DNA of 64,000 nucleotides from Chionoecetes opilio. Lineage: Eukaryota > Arthropoda > Malacostraca > Decapoda > Majidae. Position numbers and translations under genes: made by a program. Of this stretch, positions 46,469-58,080 are shown in pieces; the first letter of the stretch is position 1; the number at the start of each line of letters is the position of its first letter. Under the pieces are notes generated by a model. That model was given only the letters and a program-made list of their open reading frames with translations, had not been told where the DNA came from and ran no database searches. The DNA lies in contig JACEEZ010010017.1 in the NCBI GenBank assembly GCA_016584305.1, forward strand, positions 350,001-414,000, read 5' to 3'.

Positions 46469-46856
46469 CGATATAAGAACTGTAGAAATGAAGAAGAAGA
46501 GGAGGAAGCAGAAGAAGAGGAGGAGGAGGAGGAGGAGGAGGAGGAGGAGGAGGAGGAGGAGGAGGAGGAGGAGGTCAATCAAGGCACCTGTGTATCCTCC
46601 CTAAAAGTACACCTGTGCACCTCTCTATTAAGTGTACATACATACATACATACATACATACATACATACATGCATACACACACACCTGATAAAACGGTGT
46701 ATATATATAGGTGTTCATCAAAATAAAACTTGTGTATGCTTGAATCTCTCTCTCTCTCTCTCTCTTTGTGTCATCTCTCTCTCTCTCTCTCTCTCTTTGT
46801 GTCATCTCTCTCTCTCTGTCTTTTTGTCATCTATATTTGTAGTTGTTGTGCTTATC

Positions 46857-46924
<68 letters not shown>

Positions 46925-47090
46925 TAAAACCCACATGTCCTTGAATCTGGCCCCTGTCCTCCCCCCCCCTCCTCCTATGACAAAAAATAACCCTGACATA
47001 CATGAAATAGACAAGAGAGAAGACAGGAGGAATGAAGAAGAAAGGGGTAACTAATGAAGACAAATGGTGGATAAACCTAGTGATGATGAA
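45841..47090. other. Intron stretch with ACACAACACC runs and GT, GGA, GA tracts
   Basis: AC-rich, irregular 46030-46340; (GT)n 46425-46466; (GGA)n 46508-46574; (CATA)n 46628-46672; CT 46745-46820; (GA)n 46858-46922. No exon supported. Confidence 0.7.
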
Positions 47091-48055
47091 AACAAAACTT
47101 AAGGTGAAGAAAATTAATGATGACGAAAAATTAATGGTGACGAAAAATTAATGGTGAAGATAAAGTAATGGTTAAGAAAAAGTAATGAAGAAAATTAATG
47201 GTGAAAAAATTTAATGTTGAATTAAAATTAATGGTGAATTAAAATTAATGGTGAAAAAATTAATGGTGACGAAAAATTAATGGTGAAGAAAATTAATGGG
47301 GAAGACAAATAATGGTGAGGAAAATTAATGGTGAAGAAAAGTAATGGGGAAGACAAATAATGGTGAGGAAAATTAATGGTGAAGAAAAGTAATGGGGAAG
47401 ACAAATAATGGTGAGGAAAATTAATGGTGAAGAAAAGTAATGGGGAAGACAAATAATGGTGAGGAAAATTAATGGTGAATTAAAATTAATGGTGAATTAA
47501 AATTAATGGTGAATTAAAATTAATGGTGATTTAAAATTAATGGTGAATTAAAATTAATGGTGAATTAAAATTAATGGTGAATTAAAATTAATGGTGAATT
47601 AAAATTAATGGTGAATTAAAATTAATGGTGAATCTAAAATTAATGGTGAATTAAAATTAATGGTGAAGAAAAAGTAATGAAGAAAAAGTAATGGTGAAGA
47701 AAAATTATGAAGGATGGAATTGGTGAAGCAAGTGAAGACTGATTATTCACCACCACATCACCACCAAACCACCACTACATCACACCACCACCACTACCAC
47801 ACCACCATTACATCCCCACCACCACCACACTACCATTACATCCCCACATCACCACCACTACCACACCACATCAGCACCAAACCACCACTACATCACACCA
47901 CCACCACCACCACATCCCCACCACTACCACCACATCACCCCATCCCCACCACTACCACACCACCATTACATCCCCACATCACACCACCACCACACTACCA
48001 TACCACCAAACCACCACCACCACATCCCCACCACTACCACCACCACAGACAAACA
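47091..48055. repeat. GGTGAATTAAAATTAAT array and CACCACTAC array
   Basis: 17-bp units dominate 47100-47700, with GAAGAAAAGTAATGGGGAAG variants in the middle. A (CAC)n-type array follows at 47749-48055. Confidence 0.95.
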
Positions 48056-48239
48056 CACACCATTATCTAATCTTGACGTGCGTGAGCTACTTTCCTAACT
48101 TTACACTTTTTTCTTCCTTCCGCTATCTTCAAGAGTTCCTTGTGTTGGTTTCTCTATTTCCTGCACTCTACTGAACACTAATTGTCCCCTAACAACTAAC
48201 TAACTAACTAACATGGTAACTAACTAAATGAACATTGTC

Positions 48240-48264
48240 CCCTATGTATGTATGTATGTATGTA

Positions 48265-48297
<33 letters not shown>

Positions 48298-48379
48298 ATG
48301 TGTGTGTGTGTGTGATCTATAGCTATGAATAATATTGAGCGTTGTTCATGTAATATTGATTCCCTATTATACATGTCTC

Positions 48380-48433
<54 letters not shown>

Positions 48434-48828
48434 ACCACAACAGCTTTCTTTCCCAAGGTCTTGTGTACCCTGAGGGAGGGAAACCACCACCACCACCACC
48501 CTCACCATCACCACCACCCTCACTACCATCACCATCACCACCACCACTACCATCACCACCACCACTACCGTCACCACCACCACTACCGTCACCACCACCA
48601 CCACCACCACCACTACCGTCACCACCACCACTACCGTCACCACCACCGGCACTCCCTGTAGTAATAACCCTTCAGGCAGTAAGAGGTGAGGTGAGTAACC
48701 GTACCTGACACACACCACCTGTATACTTGCAGGGACACTGAACGTTCATGTGTGTGTGTGTGTGGCAGAGAGAGATAGAGAGAGAGAGGAGAGAGGAGAG
48801 AGGAGAGAGAGAGAGAGAGAGAGAGAAG

Positions 48829-48886
<58 letters not shown>

Positions 48887-48905
48887 AGAGAGAGAGGAGG
48901 AGAGA

Positions 48906-48955
<50 letters not shown>
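48240..48955. repeat. GT, CT, CAC and GA tracts
   Basis: (TATG/GT)n 48246-48314, (CT)n 48384-48430, CCACCACTACCGTCA array 48485-48650, (GA)n 48768-48955. Confidence 0.95.
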
Positions 48956-48956
<1 letters not shown>

Positions 48957-49342
48957 AATTCAATAAAATAAAATCTAAACTTTTTTTATTCAGATTTTTA
49001 TATTTTTTAATTTTTAGATTTTTTTTTATATTTTATATTTTTTACAATTTTTATTTTTTATTTAGTTACTTTTTTTTTATATTTTAATTTTTTTTTTTTT
49101 TTTTTTTCCCGAGGTTGCTGCCCCACTGAGCCCCATGACCCCAGGCCGGCACAAACAAGGGTTCGAGGCCCGCCAGTAGTGTAGTGCCATCAGTATTCAG
49201 GTTTATGGTGACAGCATAGTGACAGTGACAGTGATGTGTGGTGAGGGAACCAAGCCAACAAAATACCACTCTCTGGCAGTCACCTCATGTTCGTATACAA
49301 AGCCATGTACTACGCTGGGCTCTGGGTCTAATGTGTCACTTC

Positions 49343-49568
49343 GGGGTGCAGTCAGTTCGTACACAAGTTATTTCGTACCCCAGTAGATTCGTACACCAAA
49401 AAAGTTGTTTCGTACTCTATATGAAACCATAGTCGTTTCGTACACTCAGCTCAGAGGACTCCTAGTTATAAAACGACACCAGGTATGTACGATAACTCAA
49501 AATAAGTGTACGAAACAACTAACAAAACCTGGGTACGAAACAGCTTGTGTACGAAACTCCCTGTAACC
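49343..49568. mobile_element. GTACGAAAC-rich MITE, copy 1
   Basis: Imperfect inverted ends (CAGTCAGTTCGTACACAAG against CAGGGAGTTTCGTACACAAG). The interior is studded with TTTCGTAC and GTACGAAAC. An inverted copy is at 62612-62840. Confidence 0.8.
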
Positions 49569-49610
49569 GTCACTTCCACCCATGCCTCGGTTCAGTGCCG
49601 TTTCTAGCCT

Positions 49611-51402
49611 TTTTGTGCCCTATGTGAAATGCTGTTCGGGGGCCCTATGTGAAATGCTGTTTGGGGGCCCTATGTGAAATGCTGTTTGGGGGCCCTATGT
49701 GAAATGCTGTTTGGGGGCCCTATGTGAAATGCTGTTTGGGGGCCCTATGTGAAATGCTGTTTGGGGGTCCTATGTGAAATGCTGTTTGGGGGCCCTATGT
49801 GAAATGCTGTTTGGGAGCCCTATGTGAAATGCTGTTTGGGGGCCCTATGTGAAATGCTGTTTGGGGGCCCTATGTGAAATGCTGTTTGGGGGTCCTATGT
49901 GAAATGCTGTTTGGGGGTCCTATGTGAAATGCTGTTTGGGAGCCCTATGTGAAATGCTGTTTGGGAGCCCTATGTGAAATGCTGTTTGGGGGCCTATGTG
50001 AAATGCTGTTTGGGGGCCCTATGTGAAATGCTGTTTGGGGGCCCTATGTGAAATGCTGTTTGGGGGTCCTATGTGAAATGCTGTTTGGGAGCCCTATGTG
50101 AAATGCTGTTTGGGCCCTATGTGAAATGCTGTTTGGGGGTCCTATGTGAAATGCGTTTGGGGTCTATGTGAAATGTGTTGGGGGCCCTAATGTGAAATGC
50201 TTTGGGGGCCTATGTGAACTGCTGTTTTGGGGGCCATGTGAAATCGTTTGGGGGCCCTATGTGAATGCTTTGGGGGCACTATGTGAAAGCGTTTGGGGCC
50301 CTATGTGAAATGCGTTTGGGCCCTAGGAAATGCTGTTTGGGGGTCCTATGTGAAAATGCTGTTTGTGAGCCCTAGTGGAACATGCTGTTTGAGGCCCATG
50401 TGAAATGCTTTGGGGGCCTATTGAAATGTGTTTGGGGGTCCTATGTGAAAGCTTTTGGGGGCGCTATGTGAAATGCTGTGGGGCCGTATGTGAAATGCTG
50501 TTTGGGGGCCGTGAAAGCTGTTTGGGGCCCTATGTGAAATGCTGTTTGGGGGCCCTATGTGAAATGCTGTTTGGGGGCCCTATGTGAAATGCTGTTTGGG
50601 GGCCCTATGTGAAATGCTGTTTGGGGGCCTATGTGAAATGCTGTTTGGGGGTCCTATGTGAAATGCTGTTTGGGGGCCCTATGTGAAATGCTGTTTGGGG
50701 GCCCTATGTGAAATGCTGTTTGGGGGCCCTATGTGAAATGTTGTTTGGGGGTCCTATGTGAAATGCTGTTTGGGGGCCTATGTGAAATGCTGTTTGGGGG
50801 CCCTATGTGAAATGCTGTTTGGGGGCCCTATGTGAAATGCTGTTTGGGGGCCCTATGTGAAATGCTGTTTGGGGGCCCTATGTGAAATGTGTTTGGGGGC
50901 CCTATGTGAAATGCTGTTTGGGGGCCCTATGTGAAATGTGTTTGGGGGCCCTATGTGAAATGCTGTTTGGGGGCCCTATGTGAAATGCTGTTTGGGGGCC
51001 TATGTGAAATGCTGTTTGGGGGCCCAATGTGAAATGCTGTTTGGGGGCCCTATGTGAAATGCTGTTTGGGGGCCCAATGTGAAATGCTGTTTGGGGGCCC
51101 TATGTGAAATGCTGTTTGGGGGCCCTATGTGAAATGCTGTTTGGGGGCCCTATGTGAAATGCTGTTTGGGGGCCCTATGTGAAATGCTGTTTGGGGGCCC
51201 TATGTGAAATGCTGTTTGGGGGCCCTATGTGAAATGCTGTTTGGGGGCGCTATGTGAAATGCTGTTTGGGGGCCTATGTGAAATGCTGTTTGGGGGCCCT
51301 ATGTGAAATGCTGTTTGGGGGCCCTATGTGAAATGCTGTTTGGGGGCCCTATGTGAAATGCTGTTTGGGGGCCCTATGTGAAATGCTGTTTGGGGGCCCT
51401 AT
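49611..51402. repeat. 1.8-kb minisatellite, unit 26 bp, about 68 copies
   Basis: Unit: GCCCTATGTGAAATGCTGTT plus TGGGGG. It is almost invariant except at 50120-50520, where units lose single bases. Confidence 0.98.
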
Positions 51403-51515
51403 TTTGTAAAACACAATATACCGAAATACACCTAAACACAGACCTAAACACACTAAATTATACCGAACTATACCGACATACACCTTTTTTTTTAACACCT
51501 ACCCAAATACACTAA

Positions 51516-52598
51516 CAGTGCTCTTCAACCTTTTTGCTGTCGTCCACCCCTAGTGGTGATTTAGTAACAGCTGGCCACCACAATTTTTTTCTCTCTTTAA
51601 AATCTCACAGCTCTGACATTTTAAATCTAACTATATCATTCTACAAAATATATAGGTAGGAAAAGGCAGCTTCACTAAAATTCAAATTTACGGTTTACAT
51701 ATTCTTCTGTATAATAATAAATGCAGTCTAAAACTATAAATATACAAGGAAAAGTTAAACATACTTTCGGAATTCCACAGCAAATGCATTTTTCTTCATG
51801 AAACTAAAGTAAAATGGCACCTAATATGCGTTATGTTTGGTAATCCAGAAAACAGCCTTTTCCTTCAAGAAACAAAAATCAGTGGCTTGGCTGATGTTGC
51901 AATTTGTCTGCTATCAGCTTAAATCGAGGCATCAGTCAATTTTCATGTGCAACCCGCATAAGAGGATCCAAATTCAGAATGGCATTCCCTTTAAACTTTG
52001 CTGACACAGACATGATGTTGGCATCTGCACAAACATGGCTGTTGCCTTCTCAGCTTACTCCTTGTAGTCCTGACTATCAAGCAGGACAACCCAGCAATGC
52101 AATGCATAGGAGGGCCAAATGTTTTGAAAGCTGCTTTTTAAGAATAATCCACTGGCAGCTCCAATAGGGCATCATAAGCTGTTCATCATCTGAGAATGGA
52201 TGAAGCTTCCACATGTTGGAGGTCTGAGGTGTCTTGGAAATAGAAGTCAACGTTTTCCTGCATCAAAGTCAGGTGTCTGGTAATCCAGGGGGACATTCCT
52301 ACCTCCAGTGTCTGCTCTGCTGTCTGCATACCATGTGCCCAGCCACTGTCAGCCAGCCATATAGGTATCAAGGACTTTAATATCAGAACAACACCTCTTT
52401 TCTACATTGATTTTATTTGTTTTCACCTTCAGTTTGAATCCATTTATTTTCCGTATACTTGTAAAAATATCCCCACCTTTGCCTAGTTATATAGCCTTGA
52501 TCTATTTTCCCTTATCTATACCGACACGTGGGCATGATCTCGTCCACCCACCTGTCCACCCCTCACTCAGTCTCGTCCACCCAGGTTGAATAGCACTG
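51516..52598 (-). mobile_element. Deleted hAT-family transposon (1083 bp)
   Basis: Ends CAGTGCTCTTCAACCTTTTT and GGTTGAATAGCACTG are classic hAT terminal repeats (compare CAGTGGTTCTCAACC). Flanks share CACTAA. Subterminal CTCGTCCACCC repeats appear on both sides. The interior keeps transposase remnants on -. Confidence 0.8.
51879..52371 (-). pseudogene. hAT transposase C-terminal remnant
   Basis: Broken reading frames on - include ILNLDPLMRVA, an in-frame TGA, then MPRFKLIADKLQHQPSH followed by a stop. That resembles the end of ZBED/SCAND3-type hAT transposases (LNLENDLRV ... PRI..L....QPSH). An upstream frame (EVGMSPWITRHLTLMQENVD) may belong to it too. Confidence 0.6.
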
Positions 52599-52734
52599 CA
52601 CTAAAACATATACCGAGATACACCTAAACATACACTGAAATAAGACACCCCTTTACACGAGGAAAGATAATTTGCCAGACCTGTTATCTATTATTTAGGC
52701 CATGTATGTGCGGCAGTGTCGCAGGAACTAGTCT

Positions 52735-52950
52735 ATTGTTTTTAACGAGGCAAAAATTCCATTCTATCTTAAGGTCTCATGCTTAAAATGATGCCAATGT
52801 TTACCTGATACTAGGGTTAACTATGATGAAATACAGCTGACATTTAGAAGAAGTGTAGTATTCCCTTCTCCTGGCATCAAATATCAGGCAGTAAGCAGCA
52901 AGGGGTCAGGATTTTTTGCTTCGTAAAAACACCCAGATTATAGGCCTGTA
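52735..52950. mobile_element. MITE copy related to 22208-22440, inverted
   Basis: Shares, in reverse, GAAGTGTAGTATTCCCTTCT and CTCCTGGCATCAAATAT. Ends carry TGTTTTTAACGAGGCAAAAA and TTTTTTGCTTCGTAAAAAC. Confidence 0.65.
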
Positions 52951-53011
52951 TGCCACCTATCTTTTATTTTTGCTCTAGTACTCAAGTTAACTCTGTCTTG
53001 TTGTTGTTGTT

Positions 53012-53195
53012 GTTGCTTTTTTGCCTGTATGCCTCCGGGTGATATTAAAATTATAATTATTATAGAGGTATATACTAGCTACGTATTATCAATTATTTGC
53101 TTCAGTACCAAAGAAGAAGAAAAAAAGAAGTTCATTCCCTCGTCTATATATTATTATTATGTTGTTTTTCTTGTATGCCTTCGGATGGGAATAAG

Positions 53196-53239
<44 letters not shown>

Positions 53240-53240
53240 T
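53012..53240. repeat. Two retroposon 3' tails with (ATT)n
   Basis: TTTTTTGCCTGTATGCCTCC, then GGGTGATATTAAAATTATAA at 53019, and TTTTTCTTGTATGCCTTCGG, then ATGGGAATAAG(ATT)n at 53163. A third copy is at 56190-56240. They look like ends of one retroposon family. Confidence 0.6.
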
Positions 53241-53311
53241 ACTATAACAACAGACTGTTAGTGTATTCTGATTTCTTACAAGGAAATAATATTCAAGGGT
53301 GTGTGTGGGAC

Positions 53312-54107
53312 GGTCCATAAAAACACCAGATCGGACCGGATCTGAGCAGTAAACACCGGATCTGACCGGATCTGAGTAGTAAACACCGGCGAATAGGGCC
53401 AATGGGGTTTTAATAGTGTCTAAAAAGAGGATATATACATGACATTAGGCGTAGTTGTATCATAGTTTATCAAATATCGATATTAAGAGATAACTTGTAA
53501 CACGGGCATTTTATATTGAACAGCGATCTGTGTCATGTTGTGTCTTCGGTTATAATGGACGAGAGTTTCGCGGTCGTTTTCAGAGACACCAACTATTTTT
53601 TCTTGGCCTACAATAAGTGCTTGTTCTAATGGAGTTTTATTTTGCGCCAAAAAAAAAAAAAAAAAAAAAATATTTTGTGGTTAAGGTTAGGTTTCATTAA
53701 ATCCTGTAAGGTTAGGTTAGGTTTCATTAAAACATAAGGTTAGGTTAAGTTTCATTTTTTTTTTTTTTTTTTGGTTTGCGCAAAATAAAACTATCTCCAT
53801 TAGAACAAGCACTTATTGTTGGCCAAGAAAAAATAGTTGGTGTCTCTGAAAACGACCGCGATACTCTCGTCCATTATAACCGAAGACACAAAATGACACA
53901 GATCGCTGTTCAATATAAAATGCCCGTGTTACAAGTTATCTCTTAATATCGATATTTGATAAACTATGATACAACTACGCCTAATGTCATGTATATATCC
54001 TCTTTTTAGACACTATTAAAACCCCATTGGCCCTATTCGCCGGTGTTTACTACTCAGATCCGGTGTTTACTGCTCAGATCCGGTCCGATCCGGTGTTTTT
54101 ATGGACC
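53312..54107. mobile_element. 796-bp palindromic fold-back element
   Basis: Ends GGTCCATAAAAACACC and its exact complement. Arms of about 350 bp are nearly identical in inverse (blocks ATATCGATATT, GAACAGCGATCTGTGTCAT, GGACGAGAGTTTCGCGGTCG, TAGTTGGTGTCTCTG). The centre (53650-53773) holds poly-A/poly-T and GGTTAGGTT motifs. No coding sequence. Confidence 0.85.
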
Positions 54108-54113
54108 CTGTGT

Positions 54114-54308
54114 GGGATACAGTTGATTCGGGCCGCCAGTTGAATCAGGCCGCCTATATTAAATGCATACCAAGCATGCATTTATGCATAACCTTATAGG
54201 TTTTAATGAAACCTAACCTAACCTTAACCACAAAGTATACTGTCTGCTGGGTATGCCTGCTACTATAGGCGGCCTGTTTCAACTGGCGGCCCGAATCAAC
54301 TGTATCCC
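54114..54308. mobile_element. 195-bp MITE
   Basis: Terminal inverted repeats GGGATACAGTTGATTCGGGC and beyond (GCCGCCAGTTGAA, CAGGCCGCCTATA) against the right end. The interior carries AACCTAACCTTAACCACAAA, also found in the centre of the palindrome beside it. Confidence 0.85.
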
Positions 54309-54331
54309 CTGTACCGTTATGGTACAGGGGG
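54306..54331. repeat. Perfect hairpin
   Basis: CCCCTGTACC, loop GTTAT(G), GGTACAGGGG. Confidence 0.8.
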
Positions 54332-54719
54332 GTACCATGCCGGGATACCGTGCCGGTACCCTGTCCTCAGTGGCACCAGCCTGACCCTGCCACGGTGACC
54401 CAACACAACACAGTGACCACACACACACACACACACACACACACAACACACACACACACACACACTGCACACTCAGGCCACGGTGCCAAAAACCAGGAAG
54501 AAAGACATTCAAAACACACACACAGGTTTATGGAACTCTCGCCGAAACTCCAACCCAGAACGACTATCGGCGACGACAGTTCCAGGTACACACACACACA
54601 CGTCCCTCCCCCAACACACCCACACACACAGGCCTTTAAACCCCTATATAACCTCAGTAAACATACAACATAAGAATATAAGTAATAATAACAACACTAA
54701 CAACAACAACAACACTCAC

Positions 54720-54821
54720 GATGTATTCCCTGACAGTGTTGTTAAAATGAATCTCCTTCTCAAACGGGTCCTTGATGGGCTCGTCTGGAAGGAGCTCGCT
54801 GATGTTCCTGACGAGGCTCAT
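54720..54821 (-). CDS. LMBR1: LMBR1-like, first coding exon
   Basis: ATG at 54821-54819, 34 codons to the donor ATC|GTGAGT. It reads MSLVRNISELLPDEPIKDPF, then EKEIHFNNTVREYI. In LMBR1 a short charged extracellular N-tail with a QHFHSQVRE-like end precedes the first helix, and IHFNNTVREYI corresponds. The next exon should start with a hydrophobic helix; none was found before 41949, 12.8 kb away, in a region almost entirely made of tandem repeats. A CpG-rich 5' region follows to about 54930, with a possible 5' UTR donor at GAGAAG|GTAAGA (near 54918). Confidence 0.75.
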
Positions 54822-55254
54822 GGCCGTGGAGGGGAGGGGGTGCTGGCGGCCACATCAACCACATAGGGGCACCACCACATCACGGGAGCACAGAGCAGAG
54901 CGGCGGCACACGTCTTACCTTCTCGGAGTCTCAGAGAACACTAATGCGATGCTGTCATGGCGCCCAAACCCCGCGTCATTTAAATAGCCTTGCCTTTAAA
55001 TCGAAGCTTTTTCTATTTACCTATTACCTATACGGCTATACCTATTACCTATACCTATTACCTATTACCTATTATTATGTACCTATATCTATCTCTTCAA
55101 ATAAGTATACCTTTATGATATATCTTGATGTACTTACCCTACTTGCCCTCGGGTACTAAATTTTGTGAAGCCAATTTAGGAATATTTTAGAAAAACATAG
55201 GTAAATAAGACTTCATCATGTATATCTTATTTTGTATTTGCTTTAGTACTTAAG

Positions 55255-55451
55255 TTCATTAACTCTACCTTCAACTGTGAGTGCATGGGAGGACACAGGG
55301 GGGCGGCATGAGCCTCTAATCGCAGGCGTCACTATAACAATCCTGCCTGTGCCACCACGGGCGAGGGCCAACCATTACAGCCCTCAAGTGAGCCTTCAGG
55401 GCCTACCATCCCACCCCTGGAGACCACGGCCTACACGCGCCATAGACATAC

Positions 55452-55490
<39 letters not shown>
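55255..55490 (+). repeat. Interspersed retroposon-like repeat with poly-A
   Basis: CATTAACTCTACCTTC, AGGACACAGGGGGGCGGCAT and GGGCGAGGGCCAACCATTAC are shared with 33822-33878 and 12662-12750. It ends in a 35-base A run (55457-55491). Confidence 0.75.
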
Positions 55491-55494
<4 letters not shown>

Positions 55495-55504
55495 ATTCAT
55501 GTAG

Positions 55505-56172
55505 TACCGTAGATAACAGTGAAGTCGCCAGTTCAAAGTTTCTTTGTTATTTACAGCCGTGTGGTGGCGTTAATACTTACATTTGTACATCCATGATTTC
55601 AGGAAAGTTAGAAGGGGCTATCTGGAAAGTCTGTGTCATTTTGTGTCTTCATCTGTGTCATATTAGGGCTATAAATGAACAAATGACAAAAATAAAACCG
55701 AGTGGCGACCTCACTATACCTACTACAGTAAAGTCGCCACCTAGTATTTTAACCCAACAGTTGAGTCGCCACTCTGGGTAATTCAGGGAAATTAGAGGTA
55801 AAGTAAAACAAGTCTCTATATATATTAGCTGCGGAAGATGCTTGGATATATAAAAATTCCTCTGCCAACGTGAAAATAAGTTCTATTCAAGTTTGAAAGA
55901 TCTTGCAAGTCTTGTGTCCTGCCGCCCGAAAAGCTATTGTTTACTGTCTGTCATCGCGCGAAGAAAAACGTGAGAAGCAAAATGCGCAACAGTTATACTC
56001 GCAGATACAAAGCATAAAACAACGCTGAAACAGGGTAGATTATACAGTCATGATATAAACTACTGTGTAACATCTTCAGTGGCACATAAAAATCAGTAGT
56101 AATGCTATAATTCGTAATATTTGGCGGCTGGCGACTTCACTGTAGGTGGCGACTTCACTGTTATCTACGGTA
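55505..56172. mobile_element. TA-flanked inverted-repeat element, copy 1 (668 bp)
   Basis: TA at both sides, then terminal inverted repeats CCGTAGATAACAGTGAAGTC (left) and complement (right), continuing GCCA. Further TCGCCAC motifs lie inside. There is no long open frame, which fits a non-autonomous Tc1/mariner-type MITE. Confidence 0.88.
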
Positions 56173-56429
56173 GCTATATTATGCTAGTTTTTTTCTTCTT
56201 GTTTTTCCATATGTCTTCGGGTGAGAATAAAATTATGATTATGATTCTACCCAAAAGTGTAGGTCAAGGGTAGCTCCGTGACCTTGCTTCCTCCATGCAC
56301 TGATCTTGCAAGTGCCTGCCGGTGCAACCAGATAACAGCGTCAGGACTCTGGTTGTTGTCACTGTGCTATGAGCTCATTCCGCCGCCCTCACTCCTGTAC
56401 TAAGGCTGGTTCTCCTTGACCTTGTATTA

Positions 56430-56670
56430 TTAGGCTTTAGGTTATTTTAAGTTTATTTTGGGTATTTTAGCTTATTTTAGGTTTATTTTAGCTTATTTTA
56501 GTTTTATTTTGGGTATTTTAGGTTTATTTTAGCTTATTTTAGGTTTATTTTAGCTTATTTTAGGTTTATTTGAGCTTATTTTAGGTTTATTTTAGTTTTA
56601 TTTTGGGTATTTTAGGTTCATTTTAACTTTTTTAAGGTTGATTTAAGGTTATTTTAACGGTTATTTATTT
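56430..56670. repeat. T-rich tandem array (TTTTAGGTTTATTTTAGCTTA)
   Basis: About 12 units of around 20 bp. Related T-rich arrays are at 57498-57665 and 58745-59245. Confidence 0.85.
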
Positions 56671-56752
56671 ATTTAAGGGATAACAGCTTCGGGTTGGGTC
56701 ACTGTGACACGAGGTCATTCCGCCGCTCTGTCCTGTATCACTTTTAGGTAGC

Positions 56753-57230
56753 TACCGTAGATAACAGTAAAGTCGTCAGGACAACTTTTTTTTCTGTTTA
56801 CAGACGTGTGGTGGCGTTAATAGTTACATTTCTACATCCATGATTTCAGGACAGTTAGAAGGGGCTATCTGGAGTCTGTGTCATTTTGTGTCTTCATCGG
56901 TGTCATATTATGGCTATAAATGAACAAATTACAAAAATATCTACAAAGTGGCTACCAACAGTAGAGTCGCCATCTAGTGTTTATTTACTGAGTGTCGTAC
57001 CGCTGTCGTCGTCGCCCGAAAAAAAAACGCGTAGTGAAATTTGAAACCGTCTATACTTGCAGATACAAAGCATAAAACAACGGTGAAACAGGGTAGATTA
57101 TACAGTCATGATATAAACTACTGTGTATTATCTTCAGTGGCACATAAAAATCAACAGTAATGCTATAATTTGTAATATATGGCGCCTGGCGACATCACTG
57201 CAGGTGGCGACTTCACTGTTATCTACGGTA
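56753..57230. mobile_element. TA-flanked inverted-repeat element, copy 2 (478 bp)
   Basis: Same ends as copy 1 (CCGTAGATAACAGTAAAGTC), same orientation, with an internal deletion of about 190 bp relative to copy 1. Confidence 0.88.
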
Positions 57231-57370
57231 GCTATAATCTATCCAATTTATCTATCAACGACTTACAAAGTGAGATTAGCAGTGGTATCAGCAAGTGTGC
57301 TGATGATAATAAGATAGGTAGGATTATTAGATCACAGTCTGATGTAAACATATTGCAGGGAGACTTATAG
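57231..57370 (+). pseudogene. Non-LTR reverse transcriptase fragment
   Basis: Frame reads LSINDLQSEISSGISKCADD, then NKIGRIIRSQSDVNILQGDL. It matches the palm of CR1/Jockey-type reverse transcriptases (INDL..GI.S.ISKFADDTKIGR); the catalytic FADD is CADD here. Only about 45 residues remain, cut on the left by element copy 2. Confidence 0.75.
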
Positions 57371-57497
57371 TTTATTTTATTTTATTATGGTCAAAATGCA
57401 GCAAGGAAGCCACGCCCCCTGCCTGCCCTTCTATTCTACGGGGCAGCTGATTGGTGCATTCCTCGTATCATCACTACCAATCACAATATTTTCCAAG

Positions 57498-57665
57498 GGT
57501 ATTTTAGGTTTATTTTAGTTTTTCCAAGGGTATTTTAAGTTTATGCTAGTTTTTTAGTATTTTTTAAGGTATTTTAAAATGTATTCTAGTTGATTTAGGG
57601 ATATTTAGGTTTATTTAAGGTATTACGTTATTTTAGGTATATTTGAAGTTATTTTAGGTTATATT
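57498..57665. repeat. T-rich tandem array
   Basis: GGTATTTTAGGTTTATTTTA-type units, decayed. Confidence 0.7.
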
Positions 57666-57764
57666 ATAGCAGCCGTCTGTCCTTCGTTAAGTATCACAGT
57701 AGATATTTTGAAGACAAGACCTCGACATCATCTTCAAAAGGCTACACTAAAATATAGACCTGCA

Positions 57765-57981
57765 TTAACCCCTTCACGCCCAGATCTTTCCTTGGCTATA
57801 TAAAATCGTCTGTTGTTAGCCATAAAATAAGGAAAAGTCACTGAATATACCAAATTAGTTAGTGGACAAGTATACTAAACAGGTCATAGCTATAAAACAT
57901 TGCTTATATTCATTAAAAATCATCTAATGGTACCCAAATTACAATTGAAATTACTCTCTACCGGAGGCCTCAAGGGGTTAA
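57765..57981. mobile_element. piggyBac-like MITE, copy 2
   Basis: TTAA at both edges, ends CCCCTTCACGCCC and GAGGCCTCAAGGGG, interior as at 22522-22733 and in the same orientation. Confidence 0.85.
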
Positions 57982-58080
57982 ATAAAAGGCCGTTATTCGC
58001 TACATAAAAATAAGTCATCAGGATAAGAAAATATTTTCGTAATATTTTTTGTGTAAATTTTAGATTAGTTTAGGTTGACT

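Noticed and set aside
49105..49240. A third SINE (GGGTTCGAGGCCCG as a B box)
   Set aside because: No A box at the proper distance, no tail and no second copy in the window.
49611..51402. CRISPR-like regular array
   Set aside because: The 26-bp units are head-to-tail with no unique spacers, and the window is eukaryotic.
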